A stretch of DNA of 64,000 nt from Rugosimonospora acidiphila. Lineage in GTDB: Bacteria > Actinomycetota > Actinomycetes > Mycobacteriales > Micromonosporaceae. A program made the position numbers and the translations under genes. Below are positions 16,220 to 25,169 of this stretch, in pieces. Every line of letters starts with the position of its first letter. Position 1 is the first letter of the stretch. Under the pieces are notes generated by a model. It searched no databases. It saw nothing but the letters and a program-made list of their open reading frames with translations, and had not been told where the DNA came from. The stretch spans positions 1 through 64,000 of the forward strand of contig NZ_BAABJQ010000019.1 of the NCBI RefSeq assembly GCF_039543385.1, read 5' to 3'.

Positions 16220-18124
16220 GTGCCGGCCAGGAGAAAATGCCAGCAGCACCGGTTGGCGGGCTTTGCGCTCGTGCTGTTCCTGGTGGCGGGCGGGATCGTG
16301 CCGCTGCCGGGTCGGGCCGCCGCGGCGCCCCAGACCAGTGCGCCGGACTACGTGAAGTACTACGTCGTCGCGGCGACCTATCAGGCAACGCCGGAGAACC
16401 TGGGGGAGGTCGCGACGCGATTTCTCAGCAACTCCGCACGCGCCCATGAGATCTTCGATCTGAACGTGGGCCGGGTCCAGCCCGACGGCGGAAAGCTCAC
16501 GGATGCGGGCCAGCTGCACCAGGGATGGGATCTGGTGCTGCCCTGGGACGCGGTGGGCTCGGGAGTGCAGTACGGTCTGCTGCCGGCCGCCACCCCGCCG
16601 ACGAAGCAGGCCCCGGCGGCCCCGCCCGCCCCGAGTCTCGGCCCGACCCAGGCGGCCCCACCCAACCCTCCGGCGGCCCGATGCGCGGGAGCGAGCACTC
16701 ACTCCAGCGAGTCTCAGACCCAGTGGGCCACGCTGCGACTGGCGCCGGAGCACGCGTGGACCTACACCCGCGGCGCGGGGGTGCTGGTCGCGGTGCTCGA
16801 CTCGGGAGTCGACGCCAGCGTGCCGGCGCTCAGCGGCCGGGTCACCGTGGGCGCCGACATCGTCTCCGGCTCGGGGCGCGGCGACACTGACTGTCTGGGT
16901 ACGGGCACCGTGATGGCCAGCATCATCGCGGCCCGCTCCGATCAGGGCGGTTCGGTCAGCGGGATCGCTCCGGACGCGACCATCCTGCCGGTGCGGTTGG
17001 CGATCAACGACCCCAAACCGAAGCCCGCCGACCAGGCCGCGGCCATCCAGTTCGCGGTCTCCGCCGGGGCCAGAGTGATCGCGCTCGGCAGCTACCTGAC
17101 GCCGACCAATCCGATGGTGGCCGAGGCGATCGCCCAGGCCGCCAGCCACGACGTCGTCGTCGTGATGGGCGCGCCGGGCGGTCCGAGCCCGTCCGCACCG
17201 CCCTCCCCGGGAACACCAGCAGCCTCGGGAACACTGGCCTCCCCCGGATCGACGGCCTCCCCGGAAACGCCGGCGCCGGTGCTGCGGGTCGGCGGTGTGA
17301 GTCTGGACGGCAAGCCCACGCGGACGTACACGCCGCAGACCGTCGACGTGGACGCACCCGGCGCGCAGGTGGCCGGGGTGGGCATCAACGGCACCGGTGC
17401 GGTCACCGCCACCGGGACGCAGTACGCGGTGGCCTTCGTCGCGGGCGAGGCGGCACTCGTCCGGGCCCGGTACCCGCAGTTGACCGCGGCCCAGGTGATC
17501 CATCGGATCGAGGTGACCGCAGACCGGATCGGCGCCACCGCCCCGGATCCCGCCTACGGGTGGGGCCTGATCGACCCCGGCGTCTCGGTGACCCGGGTGA
17601 TTCCGGAGGAGAATCAGGCATCCGCTCCTCTGGTGGCGGCGCCGCCCGGCCCGGGTCTGCCGCACGGGCCCCGGATCGTGGCGCTGAGCATCATCGCGAT
17701 CGTCTCGCTGCTCGCGGTGACCCTGCTGGTACTGCGCCTGCGCCGGATCATCCGGCCGCTCGCCGTCACCCCGCAGCCGGCCGCCGCCGACGAGGAACCG
17801 CCCACCACCGTCGCCGCCCTTCCCCGCGTGGACGCGGGACCGCCGAAATCCACAGTGGACGGCGAACAAGCCGCCGGCGATCAGCCGATCGGCGACCAAC
17901 CCGCGGGCGATCAGCTGACCGGCGACCAATCCGCCGGCGAGCAAAAGACTCGCGATCGACCCGCTGGGGCAGAGCCCACGCCGGACCGCTCCGACAACGC
18001 CGCATCGGCCCGCGGTGGCCGGGCCACCGGCAACAGGCGGCCCTGGCTGATCGGGGTGGACGTGAACGCCGGCCACGCGACGGACCTGCTGACCCGGGAA
18101 GGAGGCAGCGATGACGACGCCTGA
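16220..18124 (+). CDS. Mycosin-like subtilase lacking catalytic His and Ser (634 aa)
   Basis: Membrane-bound subtilisin-fold protein of the type VII secretion complex. A signal peptide (LAGFALVLFLVAGGIVP) is followed by a LysM-like segment (YYVVAATYQATPENL to HQGWDLVLPW), a Pro-rich linker, the S8 fold, a C-terminal membrane helix (IVALSIIAIVSLLAVTLLVL) and a repetitive cytosolic tail. The catalytic Asp is present (VLDSGVD, D194). The His motif HGT is replaced by TGT (CLGTGTVMA, T228), the nucleophile Ser in GTS is Gln (GTQYAVAFVAG, Q401), and the oxyanion Asn motif AAGN reads MGAPGG. So it should be proteolytically dead. Mycosins are also needed structurally to stabilise ESX complexes, which this copy could still do. 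The GTG at 16220 follows AAGGAGG at ideal spacing. Its end overlaps the next gene by 14 bp. Confidence 0.9.
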   Translation: MPARRKCQQHRLAGFALVLFLVAGGIVPLPGRAAAAPQTSAPDYVKYYVVAATYQATPENLGEVATRFLSNSARAHEIFDLNVGRVQPDGGKLTDAGQLHQGWDLVLPWDAVGSGVQYGLLPAATPPTKQAPAAPPAPSLGPTQAAPPNPPAARCAGASTHSSESQTQWATLRLAPEHAWTYTRGAGVLVAVLDSGVDASVPALSGRVTVGADIVSGSGRGDTDCLGTGTVMASIIAARSDQGGSVSGIAPDATILPVRLAINDPKPKPADQAAAIQFAVSAGARVIALGSYLTPTNPMVAEAIAQAASHDVVVVMGAPGGPSPSAPPSPGTPAASGTLASPGSTASPETPAPVLRVGGVSLDGKPTRTYTPQTVDVDAPGAQVAGVGINGTGAVTATGTQYAVAFVAGEAALVRARYPQLTAAQVIHRIEVTADRIGATAPDPAYGWGLIDPGVSVTRVIPEENQASAPLVAAPPGPGLPHGPRIVALSIIAIVSLLAVTLLVLRLRRIIRPLAVTPQPAAADEEPPTTVAALPRVDAGPPKSTVDGEQAAGDQPIGDQPAGDQLTGDQSAGEQKTRDRPAGAEPTPDRSDNAASARGGRATGNRRPWLIGVDVNAGHATDLLTREGGSDDDA

Positions 18125-18842
18125 GGAGGGCACCGAACTGACCGGTGTCCAGCGGCGCGAGTTCGTCGGGGCCTTCGTCGACCAGACCTGGGCTCGGCCG
18201 GACGCGGACCGACCAGTGGCGCGCGTGCACGTCGTCCTGATGGTGGCCGTGCTGGCCACGGTCGTGGCGGTGGTGGTGGGTGTGGTCCAGCACCTGCTGA
18301 ACCCGGTCGATCCGGCGGCCGCCGCCCCGCTGCCGGTGCCGACCACCCGGCCCTATACCGCAGTCGCCGGCTGGGACTGCGGGACGAGCGCCGACCACGG
18401 CTTCGACCCGAGCGGGCGGACCACCGACTGGTACACCGTGGCGCGCGGCGGCTGGTCGCAGGACGGCTGCCACGGCACCTTCGAGGCGATCCCGTTCAGC
18501 GGCGACCCGGCCAAAGACAACACCAACCAGTACGTGATCTGGTGGTTCACGCCCAGCGCCACAACCACCCGGTGCGACGTGTCGGTGTACGTGCCGGCCA
18601 GCGACAATCCGCTGGACTCGGCGGCCACCGCCGCGCAGTTCCTCGTGCTGTCCGGGCGCAACGGGTCACCGTTCGCGCAGTTCACGGTCGACCAGACGCA
18701 GGCGCGCGGCCAGTGGAGGTCCGCCGGCGTCTTTCCGGTCAATCAGGACGGCCTGGCAGTGAAACTGGTCGACCGCGGGGTGCCGACCCAACCCCACGCC
18801 CGGCTGTCGGTGACCCAGGTGCGCCTGACGTGCACCGGGTGA
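18111..18842 (+). CDS. Single-pass membrane protein of the type VII operon (243 aa)
   Basis: I do not recognise a named family. A cytoplasmic tail of about 40 residues (TGVQRREFVGAFVDQTWARP) precedes one membrane helix (VVLMVAVLATVVAVVVGVV). An external domain of about 170 residues follows with paired cysteines (DCGT, GCHGTF, RCDVS, LTCTG), rich in aromatic and beta-type sequence. It overlaps the mycosin gene by 14 bp and is followed at 28 bp by eccC, so it is co-translated with the secretion core. Since no EccB or EccE is seen, it may fill a membrane or periplasm-facing role in their place; that is inference. Confidence 0.75.
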   Translation: MTTPEEGTELTGVQRREFVGAFVDQTWARPDADRPVARVHVVLMVAVLATVVAVVVGVVQHLLNPVDPAAAAPLPVPTTRPYTAVAGWDCGTSADHGFDPSGRTTDWYTVARGGWSQDGCHGTFEAIPFSGDPAKDNTNQYVIWWFTPSATTTRCDVSVYVPASDNPLDSAATAAQFLVLSGRNGSPFAQFTVDQTQARGQWRSAGVFPVNQDGLAVKLVDRGVPTQPHARLSVTQVRLTCTG

Positions 18843-18870
18843 TGGAGACGTCGAAGGAAGGAGAAGTGGC

Positions 18871-21800
18871 ATGAGCCGGCTCGCATTCCACCGCCCCGCA
18901 CGGCTGCTACCGCCACGCCTGCCCGACGAAAAGATCGTGCTGCCCGCGCCACCGGAGGCGCAGCGCGGCCCGGGCGGCTCGTCGTGGATCAACGTGCTGC
19001 TGCCGTTGCTCAGCAGCGTCGCGGTGGCCGGCTACATGATTACCTTCGGCCGGCCGCTGCTGGTCATCATCGGTATCGTCTTCGTCGGCGTCTCCATCAG
19101 CACCGCCGTGATCATGCGGGTGCAGATGCGCAGCGCCAGCCAGCGCGCCGGTCGCCGGCAACGCACCCGGTACCGCAGCCACCTGAACTCGGCTCGCGAC
19201 CAGGCCCGCGAGGTGAGCGCGATGCAACGCCTGCGCGCGGCGTTGGTGTTCCCGGACCCGAACCGGCTGTGGGGCATCGCCACCACGTACGAACGCATCT
19301 GGGAGCGGCGCCCGACCGACCCCGACTTCCTGCAGATCCGGGTCGGCACCGGCCGGGCGAAACTCAGCACGCCGCTGCAGATCGGCACCAGGCTGGACCC
19401 GATGGCCGAATACGACTGGGACGCGCTGCGTGCCGCCCAGCGCCTGGTCGACCGGATGGGTCACCTCGACGGCCAGCCCGCCGTGGTCGACGTCGGCAAG
19501 TGCGGCGTGGTGAGCGTGCTCGGACCGGCCGAGCACGGCGCCGCCGTGGCGCGGGCCATCCTCTGCCAGATCGCCGTGCTGCACGCGCCGGACGATGTCG
19601 GCCTCGTCGTCGAAACGTCCGGCGGTGACTGGGCGTGGGCGAAGTGGCTCCCGCACACCATCGAGGCGGATGCGACCAGCGGGGCCGGCGTGGTGTCCCT
19701 GGTGGCCGCCGGGCCGGAGGAACTGGCCGACTACCTGGAGAAGGAGTTGCTGCAGCGGCAGGAACTGGTGGCCGCGCGGCGGGGACAGCTCTCCCTAGAC
19801 CGCAACAGTCCGCTGCCGGTGCCGCGGCTCATCGCGGTGTTCACCGGATTCCAGCCGGTATCCGAATGGGGCCGTTCCTCGCTGCTGCGTGCCCTGCTGG
19901 AAGCGGCCGGGCCGCGGTTCGGCATCACCCTGGTGTTCCTGGCCGAGCGGGAGGCGGACGAACCCAGCCGGGTCGATCTGCGGATCAGGCTGGACGAGTC
20001 CGGCGGGATGGAGCTGGAAGGCCACGAGTCACTGGTCGCCACGGCCGTGGAGAACGGTGTGCCGGACCAGATCTCGGCCGAGCTGGCCGAGCTGATCGCC
20101 CGCCGGCTGTCCCCGCTGCGCCTGTCCGACGAGCGGGAACAGGCGCTGGCCCGTACCGTGTCCCTCACCGACCTGCTGCTGGGCGGCGCCCCGGCGACCG
20201 GCGACATCGTCAGCCGGTGGGCGGACGTGACCGAGGAGCGGTTGCTGCGGGTACCGATCGGCAGCGACGGGGACGGCGAACCGGTCATCCTCGACATCAA
20301 GGAGTCGGCGCAGGGCGGCTTCGGCCCGCACGGGCTGATCGTGGGCGCCACCGGATCCGGCAAGAGCGAACTGCTGCGCACCCTGCTCACCGGGTTGTCG
20401 ATCACGCACTCGCCGGACCTGATCAGCTTCGTGCTCGTCGACTTCAAGGGCGGCGCGGCGTTCGCGCCGTTGATGGAGCTGCCGCACGTGGCCGGCCTGA
20501 TCACCAACCTGGCCGACGACGCGGCGATGATCGACCGGGTGCAGGCCGCGTTGCGTGGCGAGCAGCAGCGCCGCCAGCAGATCCTGCGGGCCGCCGGCAA
20601 TGTGGACTCCATCCGCGAGTACCAGCGCCGGCAACGGGCCGGCCTGACCGATCCGGACGGCAAGCCGCTGGAACCGTTGCCGTACCTGCTGATCGTCGTG
20701 GACGAGTTCGGTGAACTGCTGTCCGGCCGTCCGGACTTCACCGATCTGTTCGTGCAGATCGGCCGCGTCGGGCGCAGCCTCGGCATGCACCTGCTGCTGG
20801 CCACCCAGCGGCTGGAGGAGGGCAAGCTGCGGGGCCTGGACTCGCACCTGTCGTACCGGATCTGCCTGCGTACCTTCAGCGCACAGGAGAGCCGGACGGT
20901 CATCGGCAACCCCGACGCGTACCGGCTGCCTCCCATCCCCGGCTCGGCGTTCCTGAAGGTCGACGAGTCGATCTACCAGCGCTTCCGGGTGGCGCACGTG
21001 TCCGCCCCGTTCCAGTCCGCACACGACCGGGAACAGTCCGGCGAGGCCGCGCTGCCGATCGCCCCGTTCGATCTGCGCCAGCGATCCGACGCGCGCGCCG
21101 ACGACGAAGCCCGGCCGCCCGTTCAGGACTCCGGCCCGACCGAACTGGCCGTCGTCGTGGAGCAGCTCAAGGCGGTCGGCCGCCCGGTACACCAGGTGTG
21201 GCTGCCGCCGCTGCCACCTGCGGTCCCGATGGACGGTCTACTGGGCTCGGCGACCGCACGACCTGACCGAGGATTCACCGCGCGGATCTGGCCGGGCCTG
21301 GGCCAGCTGAAGATTCCGATCGGGGTCACCGACCTGCCGCTGAAGCAGGAGCAGGAGCCCCTGCTGATGGACTTCGGTGGCCCGCACGGCAACCTGGCCG
21401 TGGTGGGTGCGCCGCAAACCGGCCGCAGTACGACTCTGCGCGCCATCATGGCGTCGGCCATGCTCACCCATACCCCCGAGGAGATGCAGTTCTACTGCAT
21501 CGACTTCGGCGGCGGCACGCTGCACCAGTTCGCCGCCGCGCCGCACGTGGGCACCGTCGCCGGCCGGCGCGACCAGCAGCTGGTACGCCGGATGCTCGCG
21601 GAAATCCAGCTGCTGATCGAGGAGCGGGAAGTGCTCTTCCGGGAGCTGGGGGTGGACTCGATCACCGAATTCCGGGCCCGCCGGCTCGCCGGCCGGCTGC
21701 CGGAGGAGGTACGCGCCGCCGACGTCTTCCTGATGGTCGACAACTGGGGAGCGGTCCGCGGGGAACTGGAAGAGGCCGACCCGCTGATCGCCGACATCGC

Positions 21801-22914
21801 CGCCCGGGGGCTGGGCGTCGGGGTGCACCTGGTGCTCACCGCCAGCCGCTGGATGGAGATGCGCCCGGCCCTGCGCGACAGCATCGGTACCCGGATCGAA
21901 CTGCGCCTCAACGACCCGACCGAGTCCGAGATCAACCGCCGGCTGGCCGGCCAACTGGCCGCCGCGCCACCCGGCCGCGGCATCGCCCCGCCCGGGGTCT
22001 TCTTCCAGCTGCTCCTGCCCAGAATGGACGGGCAGGAAAGCGCGGAGGGCATCGGTGAGGCGCAGGACGACCTGATCGCGAAGATCTCCGCCGGCTGGAC
22101 CGGCGCGCCCGCCCCCGCGGTGAGGGTGCTGCCGACCCGGCTCACCGCCGGCCAACTGCGCGAGCTCAGCGGAGGTCCGGCGGCCGGGGTACCGGTGGGA
22201 ATCGCCGAGTCCAACCTGCGTCCGGTCGGCATCGACCTGACCCGCGACGATCCGCACCTGCTGGTCTTCGGCGACACCGGCGCCGGCAAGACGCAATTCC
22301 TGCGCCGGTGGATCGCCGGGCTCACCGAGGCGTACTCCGCCTGGCAGGTACGGGTGGTGCTGTTCGACTACCGGCGCGGCCTGCTGGGCGTGGTACCCGA
22401 GGACCACCTCGGCGCGTACGCCGGCGACGGCAGCGCGGCGAAGGTCTACGTCGAGCAGGTCTGCGACAAGCTACGGGAGCGGCTGCCGCCATCGGACATC
22501 ACGCCGCAGGAGCTGCGCGCCCGCGACTGGTGGCAGGGGCCGGACATCTACGTGGTGATCGACGACTACGACCTGGTCGGCGGGGGCATGCAGTCGCCGC
22601 TGGCACCGCTGGTCGAATTCGTGCCGCATGCCCGCGAAGTGGGGCTGCACATCGTTGTGGCGCGCCGGGTCACCGGGGCCGCCCGCATGTCCATGGGCGA
22701 CCAGCTGCTCGTCCGGCTCAGGGAGCTGGGCTGTGCCGGCTTGGTGCTCTCCGGAGACCACCGGGAGGGTCCGGTGTTCGGGGAGGAGCGGGCCAGGGTC
22801 AGGCCGCCCGGTCGGGGCGTGCTGGTCCGCCGCGGTCACCCCAGCGCGCTCATCCAGATCGCGCTAGAGGAGGAGATAGGCGAGTTCACCGCGTCGGCCG
22901 CCGTGCGGCTGTGA
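18871..22914 (+). CDS. eccC: EccC, FtsK/SpoIIIE-type ATPase of type VII secretion (1347 aa)
   Basis: Motor and substrate receptor of the ESX complex. Two membrane helices lie near residues 37-85, followed by three FtsK-like ATPase modules. Module 1 has Walker A GATGSGKSEL (about residue 492) and Walker B LLIVVDEFGEL, both intact. Module 2 has GAPQTGRSTT (about 845), with Arg for the Walker Lys, and Walker B FLMVDNWG. Module 3 has GDTGAGKTQF (about 1131) and YVVIDDYDLV. In studied systems module 1 does the work and the last module binds the C-terminal tail of the EsxB partner. The ATG follows GAAGGAAGGAG. Domain order and length match a fused EccCa-EccCb protein. Confidence 0.95.
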   Translation: MSRLAFHRPARLLPPRLPDEKIVLPAPPEAQRGPGGSSWINVLLPLLSSVAVAGYMITFGRPLLVIIGIVFVGVSISTAVIMRVQMRSASQRAGRRQRTRYRSHLNSARDQAREVSAMQRLRAALVFPDPNRLWGIATTYERIWERRPTDPDFLQIRVGTGRAKLSTPLQIGTRLDPMAEYDWDALRAAQRLVDRMGHLDGQPAVVDVGKCGVVSVLGPAEHGAAVARAILCQIAVLHAPDDVGLVVETSGGDWAWAKWLPHTIEADATSGAGVVSLVAAGPEELADYLEKELLQRQELVAARRGQLSLDRNSPLPVPRLIAVFTGFQPVSEWGRSSLLRALLEAAGPRFGITLVFLAEREADEPSRVDLRIRLDESGGMELEGHESLVATAVENGVPDQISAELAELIARRLSPLRLSDEREQALARTVSLTDLLLGGAPATGDIVSRWADVTEERLLRVPIGSDGDGEPVILDIKESAQGGFGPHGLIVGATGSGKSELLRTLLTGLSITHSPDLISFVLVDFKGGAAFAPLMELPHVAGLITNLADDAAMIDRVQAALRGEQQRRQQILRAAGNVDSIREYQRRQRAGLTDPDGKPLEPLPYLLIVVDEFGELLSGRPDFTDLFVQIGRVGRSLGMHLLLATQRLEEGKLRGLDSHLSYRICLRTFSAQESRTVIGNPDAYRLPPIPGSAFLKVDESIYQRFRVAHVSAPFQSAHDREQSGEAALPIAPFDLRQRSDARADDEARPPVQDSGPTELAVVVEQLKAVGRPVHQVWLPPLPPAVPMDGLLGSATARPDRGFTARIWPGLGQLKIPIGVTDLPLKQEQEPLLMDFGGPHGNLAVVGAPQTGRSTTLRAIMASAMLTHTPEEMQFYCIDFGGGTLHQFAAAPHVGTVAGRRDQQLVRRMLAEIQLLIEEREVLFRELGVDSITEFRARRLAGRLPEEVRAADVFLMVDNWGAVRGELEEADPLIADIAARGLGVGVHLVLTASRWMEMRPALRDSIGTRIELRLNDPTESEINRRLAGQLAAAPPGRGIAPPGVFFQLLLPRMDGQESAEGIGEAQDDLIAKISAGWTGAPAPAVRVLPTRLTAGQLRELSGGPAAGVPVGIAESNLRPVGIDLTRDDPHLLVFGDTGAGKTQFLRRWIAGLTEAYSAWQVRVVLFDYRRGLLGVVPEDHLGAYAGDGSAAKVYVEQVCDKLRERLPPSDITPQELRARDWWQGPDIYVVIDDYDLVGGGMQSPLAPLVEFVPHAREVGLHIVVARRVTGAARMSMGDQLLVRLRELGCAGLVLSGDHREGPVFGEERARVRPPGRGVLVRRGHPSALIQIALEEEIGEFTASAAVRL

Positions 22915-22966
22915 CGCGAACGCACCCCGACGAGGCAGCAGTTTCTACCGTAAGGAGAGGTACCGC

Positions 22967-23284
22967 ATGGCATTCACCGTCACACCGGAGTACATCGCGA
23001 ACGCGGCGACGAGTTGTGACAACACCGCGAGCGAGATCCAGAGCCAACTGGCCACCCTGCGCAGCTACGTCATGAACCTCGAGGCCGTCTACCAGGGCGT
23101 TGCCGCCACCACGTTCCAGGCGCTGATGACCGACTACGACACCTTCGCCAGGATGCTCAACGAGGCACTCACCGACATCGGCAGCGGCCTGCGCGGCAAC
23201 TACGTCAACTACACCGACAGCGAGAACCAGAACATCGCCAACCTGGTGCCGATCCAGGGCAACATTCCGGGCGCCAACCTCTGA
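22967..23284 (+). CDS. WXG100/ESAT-6-like protein with YQG turn (105 aa)
   Basis: Small helical-hairpin substrate and partner of type VII secretion. The turn between helices reads VYQGVAATTF, with Tyr instead of Trp in the WXG motif. The C-terminal part ends in NYVNYTDSENQN, where YTDSE matches the YxxxD/E export signal. It lies directly between eccC and the second WXG100 gene, 40 bp upstream of it, behind AAGGAGAGG. The pair probably forms a heterodimer like EsxA and EsxB. Confidence 0.92.
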   Translation: MAFTVTPEYIANAATSCDNTASEIQSQLATLRSYVMNLEAVYQGVAATTFQALMTDYDTFARMLNEALTDIGSGLRGNYVNYTDSENQNIANLVPIQGNIPGANL

Positions 23285-23324
23285 TCCGCCCGGTATCCGT
23301 CACAGACCGAAGTAGAGGAGCCTC

Positions 23325-23636
23325 ATGCCTGACGTAGCCAGCGCGAATCTCGTCGTGCCGTCCGAACTGCAGGGCGCGGGTAACTACATCAACGGGGTAG
23401 CCGGCCAGATCGAATCCGAACTGACCGCGCTGAAGAACCTCCTGATGCCGCTGCAGGACACCTGGGTCGGTGCCGCCAAAACGTATTACCAGGGCCTGCA
23501 GGACGAGTGGAACATCGCCGCGGACGGCCTGTTCGGGCCGACCGGCGTCCTGGGGCAGATCGCCCAGACGATGAATCTGAACTGGAACAACTACACCGAC
23601 TGCGAGTCGTCCAACGTCAAGACGTGGCAGCACTGA
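23325..23636 (+). CDS. WXG100/ESAT-6-like protein (103 aa)
   Basis: Second member of the WXG100 pair. TWVGAAKTYYQGLQDEW carries the canonical W-x-G turn, and NNYTDCESSN near the C terminus matches YxxxE (YTDCE). The start follows AGAGGAG. Both proteins of the pair share the ending NYTDxE, so each could supply the export signal; in known pairs one partner usually does. It sits between its partner gene and eccD. Confidence 0.93.
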   Translation: MPDVASANLVVPSELQGAGNYINGVAGQIESELTALKNLLMPLQDTWVGAAKTYYQGLQDEWNIAADGLFGPTGVLGQIAQTMNLNWNNYTDCESSNVKTWQH

Positions 23637-23676
23637 GCCAGGCAGACCCCAGCACACCGAAGGGAAGGTACTCGCG

Positions 23677-25074
23677 ATGATCGACCGGCGTAGCAGAGTG
23701 ACCGTGGTCGGCGATCGGCGGCGACTGGATGTCGCCGTACCCACTGTTGCGCCGGTCGGCGAGTACGCGCCCCGGCTCGCCGAACTGTGCGAGCAGGAGC
23801 GAGGCGGGCCGCTGCCCAAGGTCTGGTCACTCCAGACCGCCGGTGCGGCACCGCTTCCGCTCGACGCCTCGCTCGCCGACTACGGCGTGACCGACGGGCA
23901 GATTCTTTACCTCAGCGACCTGGCAACCGACCCTACCGTCGGTCCGGTCGTCGAGGACATCGACGAGCTGGTCGGCGCCGAGGCCGGGGCGCAGCGCGAC
24001 ATCGCGGTGCCCCGCAGCCTGCTCGTCATCGGGTTCGGGCTGGCCTGGCTGGTGGCCACCGCCGCCGCCGCGATATGGCGCGGCAACGGCAGCGGGCAGT
24101 TGGCGGTCGCGGCAGGCCTCATCGCCTGCGCGCTGCTGCTGACCGCCATCGGGTGGACGCTGGAGCAGCGCCGGGCGCCGATGCCGGCCGCGCTGCGGCT
24201 GCTGGTGTCGCTGACCGCGGTGCCGTGCCTGGCGGTGGCCGGCGAGTGGACCGCACGCTTCGCGGCGGGCCCGGGGTTCGGCTGGCCCGGCGCCATCGTC
24301 GGCGCCAACCTCGCGGCGCTGATGGCCATCGCCACCACCCCCGAGGCGGTCCTGCTGGCCATCGAGATCCAGCTGGCGGTCACCGCGGCACTGGCGCCGC
24401 TGCTGATCGCCTTGCGGGCCAACGGGGTGCAGACGGCGGCCGCCACCGTGATCGCGGCGGTGTCGCTGATCGGGCTGTCCAAGCGGATCGCGGCGGCCAT
24501 CACCACGTGGTCACAGCGGACCTCGGCGGACGCGTCGAGCACCGCCCACGCCGTCACCCAGCTGCTCATCCGGGCCAGGCGACTGCTCACCGTGGTGGTG
24601 GCCGGGCCGACGCTGGCGCTCGCCGTGGCGCTGCCGGTACTGGCGTTCTCCCGTCAGCCGTTCGCGCTGGCGCTGGCCGGCGTGGCGGGCGCCGCCCTGC
24701 TGATCCGGGCGGAACAGTCGGGCTTCACCAACGAACTGGTGCTGATCGGCGGCGCCGGCCTGGTGGGCGGGTTCGGCGTCCTCGCCGGGCTGATCTGGTG
24801 GTTGGTACCCAGCGGGCCGCTGGCGCTGATCCTGCTCGCGGTGAGCGGTCTGTGCCTGGTCGGCGCGGGTGCCATCGCCGCGTTGAACAGCCAGCGCACC
24901 GAGGCGGCCGAGACGACCGAGGTCAAGGTCGGCGGCGTGCCGATGCGACCGGTCCGGCGCCGGTTCGTCGACGTGCTCGGCATGCTCTGCATGATCGCCA
25001 GCGCCCCGCTGGCGCTGGGCGTGTTCGGCGTCTTCGGCCAGCTGGCCGCCCTGGGCCGGTCGATGTTCGGATGA
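23677..25074 (+). CDS. eccD: EccD, type VII secretion membrane channel protein (465 aa)
   Basis: Integral membrane core of the ESX complex. Residues 1-90 form a ubiquitin-like (YukD-type) cytoplasmic domain (RVTVVGDRRRLDVAVP, LADYGVTDGQILYL). After a linker with Asp/Glu, about eleven hydrophobic helices follow (from SLLVIGFGLAWLVATAAAA to LGVFGVFGQLAALG). Length and layout match EccD of ESX systems. The start follows GAAGGGAAGG. It is the last gene of the plus-strand operon; a strong palindromic terminator lies about 50 bp downstream. Confidence 0.92.
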   Translation: MIDRRSRVTVVGDRRRLDVAVPTVAPVGEYAPRLAELCEQERGGPLPKVWSLQTAGAAPLPLDASLADYGVTDGQILYLSDLATDPTVGPVVEDIDELVGAEAGAQRDIAVPRSLLVIGFGLAWLVATAAAAIWRGNGSGQLAVAAGLIACALLLTAIGWTLEQRRAPMPAALRLLVSLTAVPCLAVAGEWTARFAAGPGFGWPGAIVGANLAALMAIATTPEAVLLAIEIQLAVTAALAPLLIALRANGVQTAAATVIAAVSLIGLSKRIAAAITTWSQRTSADASSTAHAVTQLLIRARRLLTVVVAGPTLALAVALPVLAFSRQPFALALAGVAGAALLIRAEQSGFTNELVLIGGAGLVGGFGVLAGLIWWLVPSGPLALILLAVSGLCLVGAGAIAALNSQRTEAAETTEVKVGGVPMRPVRRRFVDVLGMLCMIASAPLALGVFGVFGQLAALGRSMFG

Positions 25075-25122
25075 GTCCGTGAGGCCCGCAGGCTGTGCGG
25101 CCCGGCGCGGAGGGCGAACAGC

Positions 25123-25156
25123 ACCGTGGGGACATGCGATCGCATGTCCCCACGGT
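25123..25156. terminator. Perfect 34-bp palindrome, bidirectional terminator
   Basis: The sequence starts ACCGTGGGGACATGCGA and is followed at once by its exact complement, giving 17-bp arms with no mismatch. It lies between the convergent eccD gene (stop 25074) and the minus-strand gene ending at 25170. A transcript from either side folds the same stem. Confidence 0.8.
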
Positions 25157-25169
25157 CTTGCGTGTCCGG

